This document shows, piece after piece, positions 1-9,260 of a stretch of DNA of 64,000 nucleotides; position 1 is the stretch's first letter; each line of letters opens with the position of its first letter. This stretch comes from JABDMH01 sp965222645 (GTDB taxonomy: Bacteria; Bacteroidota; Bacteroidia; Chitinophagales; Saprospiraceae), in NCBI GenBank assembly GCA_965222645.1, contig OZ244968.1:5828001-5892000 (forward strand), given 5' to 3'. The notes under the pieces were generated by a model. The model made no database searches and was not told the DNA's origin. It worked only from the letters and a program-made list of their open reading frames with translations. The translations under genes and the position numbers were made by a program.

Positions 1-3000
1 TCCTGCACTCCCTCTACCCACACAGCCTCCTACAGCACCACCCTCTCATCCGCTCAAATCACCAACGGCCATTTTGTCTACGGCATCAGCAGCCATTTTG
101 GCGACTGTGCCGGCAATACGACCCTGGTGCGCCTGGAGGTGCTCCAAAACAATGTGGTCAAGATATTGGAAGAATTTAATTATGACGGCCCCTTTCAGAT
201 GGGTCCGGTAGCCCTGGCGGGTCATGGATTAAGCTCAAGTACATCGACCACCTTCCGGCTTACGGTAAATAACGAAGGCCGCGGCTTTGCCGATATCTAC
301 TACTACCAGACTGTCCCGGACGATGTAGTGGTCGGTGGTTTCAGGATCAAGCAGACCATCGCCCACGATGGATTTGACACCAGCCGGGACATCATCAAGA
401 ACTATAAATACCGGAAGAGTTTTACGGACAATAAATCCAGCGGGGTGTATATCGGCAGGCCCCTATATGGAGATGTGGTGCGCAGCTATGGCACCCCAGT
501 TACGTATGAGCTGATGGCCGAACCCTTCAGCCTGGCACCACTGACCTCCTTTGAGGGATATCATATCGGTTATTCCCGGGTGGAGATTGAGCACAACGGA
601 AACGGCACCACGGTGCAGACCTTTAAAACCGAAGATTTTAATCACACCCCCGGATATCCTTCCACCGGATTACAAGCCCGTGTCCTGGCCGGCAGTCACG
701 ACTCGACTGCCATTTTAGACTCCGGGGACAATTTGGTGAGCTACGACCGGAGTGTGGAAAAAAACGATTTTTATCAAAATCTGGGAGGCATCAACATCAG
801 GCTAAAAAAAATAACGGGCATCCCCACGAATTACACGTATAAAGTATACAACAACGTCACCCGCAATTATTTTAGACCGGATACCACCGTAAATTATCTG
901 GATGGAGTGGAGGTGAAAAGCGATTACGTCTATGGTAATAATTATTTCCTGGAGCCTACACAGATCAGATTTAATGACAGCAAGGGCTTTGTTGTGTCTT
1001 CCAAGATTGCCTATTTGTCATCGTATGCGCATGACACAGAGTTAAAAGATTATTTTATCGATCACCACATGATCGGGGTGCCCTATGAGCAGAAAAAGAA
1101 TGTGTCTACCTATGATTTGGATGGCACTCGCACTTTATGGTCTGCTTTTAATAATACATCCGGATCACCCCAAAGTGACACGAGCAATGCCTTCCCCTAT
1201 CCCAGATACAGTCAGGCACTGGAAACCGATTATTCGGGCACACCATTTATTGTAGATTGGCGCTCCCTCACGGAGTATTTAAAGTACGACATGCGTTATG
1301 GCTTTGCCACCCAAAGTCAGGATGACGGCTGGAAAATCAATTATTCGATCTACGATGATTTGGGTAATATGACTACCGACTCGTTTGAAAACTATGTCAA
1401 TAAATACGAGTTCTTTCCCGGATCATCATTGCCAAAATCTTCGACCGGAGTTGATGGACAAAAAATGTCTTATAGCTATGATGCCCTGATCCGGCGCAAG
1501 ACCATCATGGATGAGTGCACGGGTACGCTCACCACCTTTGATTTTAAATTTAATGACTCCAATAACAATGGATACAACTGGGTATCTGAAAAAAAAGATT
1601 ATGTAGCTGTGAGTGGTAGTGCCGTGGATGTGATCGAAAACATCACCTATCTGGATGGCCTGTATAGAGAGGTACAAACGGTGGGAAAAAATCACTCCCA
1701 GACATCCAACCGCGATATTATTTATGCCCGGGATTATGATAATCAGGGCAGGATAAACAGGGCGTACGAACCCTATCACAGTACCTTGAATACTGGAAAA
1801 TACGTGAGCATCACCAGCAGTCACGATCATACGCTAAACGAGTACGAAGCCTCGCCACTGAACCGGATAAAAAAAGTGACCCCACCCTCATGGTATCCCA
1901 CCGAGTATTTTTATGAAACCAATAGCGGAGGTGAGGTCGCCGGATATCTGGCTGGGAGATTGAGAAAAACCAAAATAAAAGACGGCAATGGTCATTATTC
2001 TATCTCTTTTACAGACAAGCGGGGCAGAACAATATACCAGGGTAGAGCCGATCAAAATGAAGGCTCGGTGGTTGCCACCAGTTTTAGTTTTGACGGACGG
2101 GACCGGCCTATAACAGTGACACCACCGGGAGGTGCTTCACATGCAGAATTGAAATACAGCTACACCTATGATGTGCGGGACAATATCCTCACCAAAAAAA
2201 TACCGGGGAAAGGACTCATAAAATACCTGTACAACGAGCGCAACCAGTTGGCTTATATGCAGGATGCCAATCTATTGGCTCAAAATAAATGGTATGCCTG
2301 GCAATACGACGACTACGGCAGGGAGACCAAATCGGGATTTTTCACCGGTACCCCTGCGGTCAATCTGTCCTTTGGCCAGGCCCAGATCACTGAGGCACTG
2401 ACCGAAGATATTTATGGCGCATCGGGTACGCATGAGGTGGATAAACCCGTGACCCTGAAAAGCAAAATCCTGGGTACTTCCAGTTGGCTGCAGACGGATC
2501 TGGATTATTCCACTTGTGGATTTATGACAGGATCCTCCGGCAATAGCTTTGTCAATCTCAGCGCCGGCAGTGAGACACATACCTATACCCATGACTGGAT
2601 GGGCAGTGTGCTCTCGGATGATTACACCCACACAGGTCCGGCAGGGACCAAGACCATTAGTCACGAGCGCATCTATGATCACATAGGCCGGCCGGATCTG
2701 TACAAACACCGGCTCCATGGTGGTGCACTAAAAACCCTGAGCGATGCCAACTACGATCACGAGGAACAACTCACCAAACTCACCCTGGGTGGAATCTCTT
2801 CTGCAGCCCTGGATTTTTCTTACCTGGACAATGGTCTTTTGAGTAAAATAAACGATGCCGGACTCGCCAATGGCGATGTCTTTTACCAAGAGCTGGTCTA
2901 TGACGATGATGCCATATTTGTCAGCGCTCCGGATATGGCACCTCCACAGAAAAATGGTACCGTGGCGGGTACACTCACTCAGGTACTGGGTCATGATCGC

Positions 3001-4947
3001 ATCGGTTTTGGGCTGGAGTATGACTACCTGGACCGCTTTACCAGGGCCAATAACATCGAGTACAACAGTTCAGGCAGCATCAAGAGCTATGGCAAATACC
3101 GGATGACGGGAATCACTTACGATGTCCGGGGCAACCGGCAGGGGATGAAGCGGGAACTCCGCTATCGAGACGGCAACACCTTTGTGGAGGGCATGGTCGA
3201 TGATCTCACCTATACTTATGCGGCTAACAGCAACCAGCTGGACTCCGTATCCGATGACGCCTCAGCCGGATTGGCCCATCATGGTTACAACCCCGATGGT
3301 CAGGCCTACGCGTATGATGCCAATGGCAATGTCACCTACGATCCGGGATCGAGCACCACATTTACCTACAACCACCTCGACCTGCCCACATCGGCAGATC
3401 TGGGAGCTGGAAAAACGATCAACTGGACTTATGATGCCCGGGGCGGTATGCTGCAAAAACTGGTAAAGAAAGACAACACGGTACTGGAAAACCACAGGTA
3501 TGTTGGCCAGATCGAATATGGGGGCAATCAGATTGAAATGATTTACCATGATGTGGGAAGAATCTACAATAAAAACTTTGATCCGGCCCACATCGATCTG
3601 GATGGCATCATCACCGGCACGGAGACCGCCTACGGTGCTACGATCAGCAGTACGGCATTAATCGAGAGTGGCAGTACAGTCGATTTTGTAGCCGAAGACT
3701 GCATCGAGCTCAATGAGAATTTTACGGTCGATGGGGGCACCACTTTTACGGCCACTTTTGGTTCAGGCCCTGTGGGTGAGGACTGGCGCTACGATTATTT
3801 TGTGCAGGATCACCTGGGCAATACCCGGGTGGTATTCAGTGATCTGGACAACAGCAGTGGCATTAGTGCCTCCGAGATTCTTGCAGAATACAACTACCAG
3901 CCGGGTGGCTTCCGCATCGATGGCGATTGGGGTGAGAATACCTATCTAAATAATGAGAAATACCAGTATAACGGCATCGAATATGTCGAGGATCACGGGC
4001 TGGATCTGAGTGTGGCGACCTATCGAATGCTGGACAGTAAAATTGGCAGGTGGCTGGGGGTCGATCCAAGGGCAGAAATGCTACCAGGTATGACACCCTT
4101 CAACAGTCTGGCTAATTCACCTTTGACCTACTCCGATCCGGATGGAGACTTGCCAATTCTGGCAGGTATAGCATTGGCACTTGGAAGTAGTTTTGCCATT
4201 AATGCCGGTATAAATGCTTTGGGCAAAGCGGGTGTGGCCGTGGGAGGTGGCGGACAGGGCATTGGATTGTACAGACAGGGAGGTGGTGGTTTTGGGTTTA
4301 GTCCACCACCGGTGTTGCCAGACTGGTACAAAGATCCCACCACAGGTGACATATTTTGGACTCCTGAGACCGGTCCTCAAGAGGGATTGGATTGGTTGGG
4401 ACCAGCGTATATTTTCCATGGAGACAAACAGCATTTAGTACACTATCAGAATCAATTGGTAGCCGCAATTGATAATGGATCACTGGACATTCACAATTAT
4501 TATCCGGATGGCATGCCCAGACCTGCCGATCCAGGATTACGCTCTATGATTAATTTTGAAAATGCTACCTTGTTTGCCGGTGGTTTAGGGCTGAAGGGAT
4601 TGGCGATGGGATTGAGGGGTGCCACTAGGGGGGCAAGTGCTACTGCTAGAGCCCGTGCCTTAGGGGTTGCAGGAGAAAATGCAGTTGGATTATCCGGGGC
4701 AAAGACAGCAATTAAGGTTGGTGGTAGAACTAGGATTCCAGATGCACTTACCAGGAGAACTTTGACCGAAGTAAAGAATGTTAAATCACTAAGTTTCACC
4801 AGACAGTTAAGGGACTTTCATTCTTTTTCTCAACAGACCGGGAGACAGTTTAATCTATATACCAGACCAAATACGGTTCTTTCTGGCCCTTTACGACATG
4901 CTATAAATCAAGGAACAATTACTCATAAATTTATTCCAGGGTTATGA
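1..4947 (+). CDS. RHS/YD-repeat polymorphic toxin, 5'-truncated by window
   Basis: The reading frame is open from base 1, so the gene begins upstream; the GTG at 127 is only an internal codon. Many YD-type repeats (for example YSYDALIRR, YTYDVRDN, YDANGNVTYD) fill most of the protein. A stretch near 3600-3780 (ISSTALIESGSTVDF) resembles the beta-helical '3-coathanger stack' segment of Bacteroidota proteins. The RHS core lies at about 3960-4140, with RMLDSKIGRWLGVDP followed by NSPLTYSDPDGD. After it come a Gly-rich linker and a variable tip (about 4717-4944) with IPD at 4735-4743 and EVK at 4768-4776, the spacing of a PD-(D/E)xK nuclease core; it resembles the Tox-REase-7 family from memory. 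RHS shells encapsulate and deliver C-terminal toxins. The stop overlaps the start of the next gene (ATGA), as expected for a toxin-immunity pair. The RHS identity is secure; the toxin family is less so. Confidence 0.9.
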   Translation, partial: SCTPSTHTASYSTTLSSAQITNGHFVYGISSHFGDCAGNTTLVRLEVLQNNVVKILEEFNYDGPFQMGPVALAGHGLSSSTSTTFRLTVNNEGRGFADIYYYQTVPDDVVVGGFRIKQTIAHDGFDTSRDIIKNYKYRKSFTDNKSSGVYIGRPLYGDVVRSYGTPVTYELMAEPFSLAPLTSFEGYHIGYSRVEIEHNGNGTTVQTFKTEDFNHTPGYPSTGLQARVLAGSHDSTAILDSGDNLVSYDRSVEKNDFYQNLGGINIRLKKITGIPTNYTYKVYNNVTRNYFRPDTTVNYLDGVEVKSDYVYGNNYFLEPTQIRFNDSKGFVVSSKIAYLSSYAHDTELKDYFIDHHMIGVPYEQKKNVSTYDLDGTRTLWSAFNNTSGSPQSDTSNAFPYPRYSQALETDYSGTPFIVDWRSLTEYLKYDMRYGFATQSQDDGWKINYSIYDDLGNMTTDSFENYVNKYEFFPGSSLPKSSTGVDGQKMSYSYDALIRRKTIMDECTGTLTTFDFKFNDSNNNGYNWVSEKKDYVAVSGSAVDVIENITYLDGLYREVQTVGKNHSQTSNRDIIYARDYDNQGRINRAYEPYHSTLNTGKYVSITSSHDHTLNEYEASPLNRIKKVTPPSWYPTEYFYETNSGGEVAGYLAGRLRKTKIKDGNGHYSISFTDKRGRTIYQGRADQNEGSVVATSFSFDGRDRPITVTPPGGASHAELKYSYTYDVRDNILTKKIPGKGLIKYLYNERNQLAYMQDANLLAQNKWYAWQYDDYGRETKSGFFTGTPAVNLSFGQAQITEALTEDIYGASGTHEVDKPVTLKSKILGTSSWLQTDLDYSTCGFMTGSSGNSFVNLSAGSETHTYTHDWMGSVLSDDYTHTGPAGTKTISHERIYDHIGRPDLYKHRLHGGALKTLSDANYDHEEQLTKLTLGGISSAALDFSYLDNGLLSKINDAGLANGDVFYQELVYDDDAIFVSAPDMAPPQKNGTVAGTLTQVLGHDRIGFGLEYDYLDRFTRANNIEYNSSGSIKSYGKYRMTGITYDVRGNRQGMKRELRYRDGNTFVEGMVDDLTYTYAANSNQLDSVSDDASAGLAHHGYNPDGQAYAYDANGNVTYDPGSSTTFTYNHLDLPTSADLGAGKTINWTYDARGGMLQKLVKKDNTVLENHRYVGQIEYGGNQIEMIYHDVGRIYNKNFDPAHIDLDGIITGTETAYGATISSTALIESGSTVDFVAEDCIELNENFTVDGGTTFTATFGSGPVGEDWRYDYFVQDHLGNTRVVFSDLDNSSGISASEILAEYNYQPGGFRIDGDWGENTYLNNEKYQYNGIEYVEDHGLDLSVATYRMLDSKIGRWLGVDPRAEMLPGMTPFNSLANSPLTYSDPDGDLPILAGIALALGSSFAINAGINALGKAGVAVGGGGQGIGLYRQGGGGFGFSPPPVLPDWYKDPTTGDIFWTPETGPQEGLDWLGPAYIFHGDKQHLVHYQNQLVAAIDNGSLDIHNYYPDGMPRPADPGLRSMINFENATLFAGGLGLKGLAMGLRGATRGASATARARALGVAGENAVGLSGAKTAIKVGGRTRIPDALTRRTLTEVKNVKSLSFTRQLRDFHSFSQQTGRQFNLYTRPNTVLSGPLRHAINQGTITHKFIPGL

Positions 4948-5624
4948 TAACAAAAGAGATTTTTGAATTAGAGCAGAAGTGGGCTGAATTATTAAAAGGC
5001 CCTAAGAGATCACAAGAATCTCAGACAAGTAATGACAGTATTACTAGTGCCGAATTACAAACGCAGTTACAGCAGGATGAAGAATATCAAAAATGGCTAA
5101 GAGAAAAGGATGAAATAGGTCAGATGCTTGATTTGGCTTACGCAAAAGATGAAAAGCCTTTGATAGATGCTTTGTTAGAGACAGGGTTGGATATTACATC
5201 ATCTTGGGATTTAGTTAATACCAAGTCAAGTTACAAGGCAGCTATTCCAATTTTGGTAGAGCATTTATCCAAGTCATACCATGTTAAGAACAAGGAAGGT
5301 ATTGTTAGATCTTTGGCGGTAAAGGAAGCAAAAGGGATTGCTTGCAGAGCTATTATTGATGAATACCAAAAAGCACCAAAAGACAATCCTAGCTATCGTT
5401 GGGCTTTTGGTAATACAATGGCTGTAATCATGACGGCAGACTATATTGATGAAGTCATAAAGATTGTTCAGGATGAGAGTAATGGAGAATCAAGGCACAT
5501 GTTTGTCGCAGCATTGGGAAACACCAAATCTCCAAGAGCAAAAGAACCTTTACAAAAGTTGTTAGAAGATAAGGATAAAACGATATCGAAAGAAGCTCAG
5601 AAAGCCTTGAAGAAAATTAAGTAA
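4944..5624 (+). CDS. HEAT-like protein, putative immunity partner of the RHS toxin
   Basis: This 226-residue protein has no signal peptide or membrane segment. The N-terminal about 60 residues are charged and Gln-rich. The remainder is helical, and its last 60 residues form recognisable HEAT-type repeats (IDEVIKIVQDES..., MFVAALGNTKSPRAKEPLQKLLEDKDKTISKEAQKAL). Its ATG overlaps the toxin's TGA by four bases, so translation is probably coupled. The composition is more AT-rich than the RHS core, as is common for exchangeable toxin-tip/immunity cassettes. Small cytoplasmic proteins directly after an RHS toxin are usually cognate immunity proteins; binding to the nuclease tip is inferred, not shown. 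Confidence 0.75.
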   Translation: MITKEIFELEQKWAELLKGPKRSQESQTSNDSITSAELQTQLQQDEEYQKWLREKDEIGQMLDLAYAKDEKPLIDALLETGLDITSSWDLVNTKSSYKAAIPILVEHLSKSYHVKNKEGIVRSLAVKEAKGIACRAIIDEYQKAPKDNPSYRWAFGNTMAVIMTADYIDEVIKIVQDESNGESRHMFVAALGNTKSPRAKEPLQKLLEDKDKTISKEAQKALKKIK

Positions 5625-5657
5625 GGATGAGAGGGCTTTTTATACAGATAAATAATT

Positions 5658-5701
5658 GGCTTACAAGAATAATTTTATTTCTTATAAGCCTTTTTACTTT
5701 T
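5658..5701 (+). terminator. Rho-independent terminator after the toxin-immunity pair
   Basis: A 10-bp stem with one mismatch (5658-5667 with 5681-5690, GGCTTACAAG / CTTATAAGCC) closes a 13-nt loop and is followed by TTTTTACTTTT. It lies 34 bases after the putative immunity gene stop. Confidence 0.75.
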
Positions 5702-6121
5702 CAGAGCAATGTGTCAGCAACATCAGTTCACTTTTCTGGGCTTTGACTTTAAACCAAGAAGGGAGTGGAATATGGCTAAGTCGTGTAATTTCATGGGTTT
5801 GATTTTGGGATGAGTCAAAAGGCACAGAATCGTAGGGGATAGGATAACAAGCATACTGTCCACACACGGGCCGCAAACAGATCTCGGAGAGACTGCTTCA
5901 AGTTTGAATGCACGCTTGCCAGGTTGGGCGAACTACTATGCCAAACTCGATCGTCAATCCGTTGGGAAAGTGTGTAACTGGCTTAATTACCTAAATGGCT
6001 AGTGCGACATAGGAGGCGGTTTAGAAAGAGCATAAGAGCAGCGTACAAATGGTTGCGACGACGTTCGAAAACCGATCCGAAGTTGTTTTTACATTGGCAA
6101 TTTGGGTGTACTCCTGACTAG
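5701..6121 (+). pseudogene. Decayed group II intron reverse transcriptase/maturase
   Basis: Fragments of a group II intron-encoded protein survive in different frames. At 5727-5759 the frame reads FTFLGFDFKPR, matching the conserved FLGF/Y-x-FxPR block that follows the RT catalytic core. At about 5898-6002 it reads SLNARLPGWANYYAK...NWLNYLNG then stop, the start of the maturase domain (LNxxLrGWxNYY). From 5996 a shifted frame gives RRRFRKSIRAAYKWLRRRSKTDPKLFLHWQFGCTPD and stops at 6119-6121, the GIIM C-terminus. The N-terminal two thirds of the enzyme, including the YADD catalytic motif, is missing. The remnant abuts the preceding terminator and is followed by an intron 3' end, so it is a 5'-truncated, frameshifted retroelement. 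Confidence 0.8.
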
Positions 6122-6129
6122 GCAGTGAA

Positions 6130-6204
6130 GAGCCGTATGATGGGAGACTATCACGTCCTGTTCTATGAGAGGCAAGGAGTGAAATTTCCCTGGTCTACTC
6201 GACA
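6130..6204 (+). ncRNA. Group II intron 3' end (domains V-VI), decayed copy 1
   Basis: A 34-nt block from 6130 (GAGCCGTATGATGGGAGACT...) has the length and 5' half of intron domain V, and ends in CTGTTC where a typical domain V has the complement of GAGCCGTA. Mismatches in the distal strand suggest decay. Domain VI and the intron end (TGGTCTACTCGAC) follow. It lies 9 bases after the maturase remnant, the normal arrangement of a group II intron. Confidence 0.7.
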
Positions 6205-6250
6205 TGTCCTTTGATTGATTACTATTCCACACTTAAATTTTCGACTTAAT

Positions 6251-6334
6251 GAACCGCCCGGTACGAGACCCGTATGCTGGGTGGTGTGAGAGGCGCATCC
6301 CATCAGTTATCGCTGGTGGGACCGTCTACTTGAT
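6251..6334 (+). ncRNA. Group II intron 3' end (domains V-VI), well-preserved copy 2
   Basis: At 6253-6285 the arms ACCGCCCGG and CTGGGTGGT pair, an inner TACG/CGTA helix closes an AGACC loop, and a two-base TG bulge lies between helices. This is domain V geometry with a CGC triad. A following hairpin (CCCATCAG / CTGGTGGG, about 6297-6320) and TCTACTTGATT match domain VI and the 3' splice end. No reverse transcriptase lies directly before it; only about 45 bases separate it from the first intron end. It is therefore a second, severely 5'-truncated intron of another lineage. A short ORF across it is not a gene. Confidence 0.75.
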
Positions 6335-6442
6335 TAGTGCCAGTTTTATTTTCAATATTTGTCTCCATAGTCTTTTGAGATTTCAAGTAGACCCTTATCA
6401 TCTAATAATTTATCGAGTTTTTGGTAACATATTCCAAGGAAC

Positions 6443-6982
6443 TTAATTATTCGTTTTGTGTTTAAAAACGTTATTTATAAATCCTCTAAGCTTCTCGTAA
6501 TCCAGAACATTATCTTCAGAATAAAATTTATTAAGATCTTTATTCGTTTTTCCCAATTTCTTTGCTATTTCTCCAAAGTCGAGTATTAATTCTGAGATGA
6601 CAAGAAAAAATCGACCGTAATGTCTCATCAGTTTTTCGTAAGTATATATATCAAACTCAAATTTTTCCTTTGTTTCATCATCTATCATTTCGTCCTTGAC
6701 TGGAAAAGAATAAATCTGAACTAAATCAAATGACATATCTGTAAGAATATCTGAAATATGGCTTGCCCAATTATTTAGGCTACAGATTATACTGATATGA
6801 TTATCTTCTTTATCCGTTCCCTTATGGATTTTCCAATTTCTTTGTTGCCACTTACATTCAAAATTGTCTGCTACTTCCTCTCTGACTGTATTTCCTTGTT
6901 CCGTATAATTTAAATCTCTTCCAGTCAATTCCATCCAATGATATAAAGCATTAAACCTCGCTGTTTGATATAGTTTCTGCAC
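6443..6982 (-). CDS. Unrecognised 179-residue protein
   Basis: I do not recognise this family. The protein has no signal peptide or membrane segment. It is rich in aromatic, acidic and Asn residues and predicted mostly helical, and it ends in LRGFINNVFKHKTNN. The N-x3-H at the C-terminus is weakly reminiscent of HEPN-type motifs but not enough to assign it. The coding sequence is very AT-rich compared with the RHS and metabolic genes. It stands alone between group II intron remnants and a decayed recombinase/IS91 segment, so it was probably acquired. The ATG is followed by MQKLYQTARF; no clear promoter was seen. Confidence 0.6.
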   Translation of the reverse strand: MQKLYQTARFNALYHWMELTGRDLNYTEQGNTVREEVADNFECKWQQRNWKIHKGTDKEDNHISIICSLNNWASHISDILTDMSFDLVQIYSFPVKDEMIDDETKEKFEFDIYTYEKLMRHYGRFFLVISELILDFGEIAKKLGKTNKDLNKFYSEDNVLDYEKLRGFINNVFKHKTNN

Positions 6983-7203
6983 TTATTTTAATTTTTTAAT
7001 TGGCACTAATGGCCCGGGGGGCTAGGCGCAGTGCCCCTAAAGACGCTCTCCTTCAAATATAAGTCCGTGTTGGACTAAATAATACCACTCCGCGGTCGGC
7101 ATTGTGTCCTAGCCCCTGTTGAACTACATCGTCTATCGGCGATGGCTTGACTACTCTCTAGAATTTTCGGAACTCATATTTCTTAATAATTAAATTTTTG
7201 AGT

Positions 7204-8103
7204 CATGAAAAAGTCAAAGAGAAAGAGTCAAACCATCATCGAAAAAGCTAAGCTTGAAGTTAAGGGTTTTCGAGCAATGTATGAAAAGCTTGAGCAAAAG
7301 GCGCAGCTTGGTGGTCTGTCCAATTCCACCCTGACCAATTAGGGTCGGTGTTTTGCCAGGATTAGTGTCCACTTCCAATGCTCTGCTCACCTTCTTGAGG
7401 AAGTGCAAATAAACGGGTATTTACAATTTCTGCTTCTGATCAACAGCTCTCAGGGAGCTACTTTAAGCATACGGCCTACGGATTGCGATTCCTCTTTAGA
7501 GTCTATGGTCATGAGGATAAGGCCCTCAAATTACCTAGTCTGAAGAGACGTAGTCCCCTGCCTGTGGTTTTAATTGCTAAAGAATGCAAGAAAATTATTT
7601 AATGCAGGCAGGATTCTAAAGGATCGTGTTCTCCTTAGTTTTATTTATTCCGCCGGCTTCAGGTCGCAAGAAGTGCGTAACCTCAAATGGACGGATATCG
7701 ATTTTGATCGAAAAATCTTTCATATCCTAAAAACTAAATTTAATAAGGATCGATACGTACCAGTCAGTGAGGTCATGATCAAAAGGCTGCAAAAATATCG
7801 CTAAGGTTATAGCCCAGAGAATATGTATTTAATGGTAGAGCCACTGGCAGTAAACTAAGCGTCAACGCTGTTCGATGGGCTATGAAAGAAACTATCAAAC
7901 GTGCTGGCATTACTAAAAATGCAGCCATGCATAGTTTACGACATTCGTATACTACGCACCTGCTTGAATTTGGTGTCGATGTGGATATGGTGCGCAAGCT
8001 ACTTGGACATGCTCACCTGACTACAACCCTAGTCTATCTCCATGTAGCCAGACTTGACTCGGTAGAAGCATTTAGTCCCATGGATCAACTCTATTCGTCG
8101 TAA
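7204..8103 (+). pseudogene. Tyrosine recombinase, several frameshifts and stops
   Basis: Read across frames, this is one phage-integrase-family protein. It begins MKKSKRKSQTIIEKAKLEVKG and meets a stop near 7337-7339. It shifts near 7460 to SYFKHTAYGLRFLFRVYGHEDKALKLPSLKRR, meets another stop near 7600, and shifts again to LFNAGRILKDRVLLSFIYSAGFRSQEVRNLKW (7574-7804), where the first catalytic Arg lies in GFRSQEVRNL. The last part (7882-8103) has HSLRHSYTTHLLEFGVD, LLGHAHLTTT and VYLHVA, i.e. the HxxR, H and nucleophile Tyr motifs. At least four disruptions make it non-functional. It lies directly before an IS91-type transposase remnant; recombinase-IS91 pairs are known composite elements in Bacteroidota. 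Confidence 0.85.
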
Positions 8104-8106
8104 ATC

Positions 8107-8334
8107 TTGGTCACTCCTGATGCCATTGGTCGGATCATTTCCGGCCAATGGCCAAATATTCTGAAGCGAAGTAATCTACATCAAATCAGACAGCTACAAG
8201 CTATTCAATCATGCCGGACTCCCGACCTGGGTGGACATCTCTATGTCTGTAGTCATCGTGGCAGCAAGCACAAACGATACAATTCTTGTAGAAATAGACG
8301 CTACTCTCAGTGTCTTGCAAACTCCGTGAAGTAA
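8107..8334 (+). pseudogene. IS91-type transposase, N-terminal fragment
   Basis: Seventy-five residues match the N-terminus of IS91-family (Y2, rolling-circle) transposases: SNLHQIRQLQAIQSCRTPDLGGHLYVCSHRGSKHKRYNSCRNRRYSQC. The zinc-binding block of that family normally reads C-x2-CG...CRNRHCPxC. Here two of the Cys/His positions are Arg or Tyr (CSHRGS, NRRYSQ), and the frame ends about 300 residues too early, before the catalytic domain. It follows the broken recombinase by 3 bases and marks the truncated 3' part of a dead element. No IS91 terminal sequences could be identified. Confidence 0.8.
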
Positions 8335-8435
8335 ATCCATTCTTCTGGCTCCTAGCTTAGCGATTCCGTCCAACACAGGATTCAAATATGGGTCTTGCAG
8401 ACCATTCGAATCCTTAATTATTGTGCAACGTAAAC

Positions 8436-9260
8436 CTAAATATCTTTAAAGGTGATTGTACCTGTAGCAGTTCCTTTATTATTCTGCTCCATTTTTATAC
8501 TAAAATATTCATTCTCGTAATTAATGTTCAATGGAACTCCTACTCTAAATTGGATAACCTGAAAATCTAATTCATTTGCTAAAGAAACCTGTGGTATCTC
8601 TCGATCAAACAGTTCATGAGCAGATTCTAAAGTTGGTATTGGTTCGCCGTCAAGAATTATAATTCGAGAATCTCGATCACCAACATCGGCATACTCCACG
8701 ATGGTATCACGCAATCGTCTACATGCCTCCTCTGCTTCTTTCAGTGTCAATTCATAACATAAGTTGGAATGTTTTGCCAAACGTTCAAGTATTTCCTTTT
8801 TAAATCCCAATAAGGAACTTGCTTGAAAATACCATGTGTGTGGAATAAAGACACGCTTAACTTTTGGGTTGCCGGCATCGGAATTTGCAGGAGAGGAAAA
8901 CATACGCATATCAGTTTTTTCATTCGATCTATGACCAACTAGAGTATTTCTAAGTTCCAACAAACCGGAATGTAGATCTGTGTCAAAATCTCCCGCCTTA
9001 GTTAAGTATTTGACACTCATAAATTTACCTGAACCACTACCATTGTTCTCACTTAAGAAGGGTTTTGCGTATGTGACTATAAACGCTCTTGAAAAAGCAG
9101 ATCGAACTTCCTGTGACATTGAATCAAAGTTCTTCTTCAAAATTTCAGCATCTGATCTAATTAGGAAAAAAGAATTGGAAGCTGCAACAAGCTCTTCGAT
9201 TGTCCCTATCCGCTGGTTAAAAAACTTGGTGAAATAATTTTTTCTTTGCGCTTTTTCCAT
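8436..9260 (-). CDS. Unrecognised 274-residue protein with a HEPN-like motif
   Basis: The family is not recognised. The N-terminal half is helical and contains LLELRNTLVGHRSNE at about residues 100-114, which looks like the R-N-x(4)-H signature of HEPN-fold RNases and AbiU2/AbiV-like proteins (typically LRNxLVAHSD). A helical middle follows (KEAEEACRRLRDTIVEYADV), then a beta-rich tail ending GTATGTITFKDI. No signal peptide or membrane span is seen. It is a single gene between the IS91 remnant and chromosomal genes, and is framed by an inverted octamer (TGTGCAAC at 8422-8429, GTTGCACA at 9277-9284). RNase or defence function is only a suggestion from one motif and the mobile setting. Confidence 0.65.
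   Translation of the reverse strand: MEKAQRKNYFTKFFNQRIGTIEELVAASNSFFLIRSDAEILKKNFDSMSQEVRSAFSRAFIVTYAKPFLSENNGSGSGKFMSVKYLTKAGDFDTDLHSGLLELRNTLVGHRSNEKTDMRMFSSPANSDAGNPKVKRVFIPHTWYFQASSLLGFKKEILERLAKHSNLCYELTLKEAEEACRRLRDTIVEYADVGDRDSRIIILDGEPIPTLESAHELFDREIPQVSLANELDFQVIQFRVGVPLNINYENEYFSIKMEQNNKGTATGTITFKDI

Noticed and set aside
3182..3591. Open frames of 94-109 residues overlapping the RHS gene in other frames
   Set aside because: They are shadows of the RHS coding frame, which is supported by repeats and core motifs throughout.
6249..6446. 65-residue open frame on the plus strand
   Set aside because: It runs through the domain V-VI structure of a group II intron end and encodes no recognisable protein.
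6983..7203. Possible RNA gene or element terminus in the 220-base gap (GC-rich GGCCCGGGGGGC region)
   Set aside because: No tRNA-like fold or repeat partner could be found by eye; likely the edge of a decayed element.
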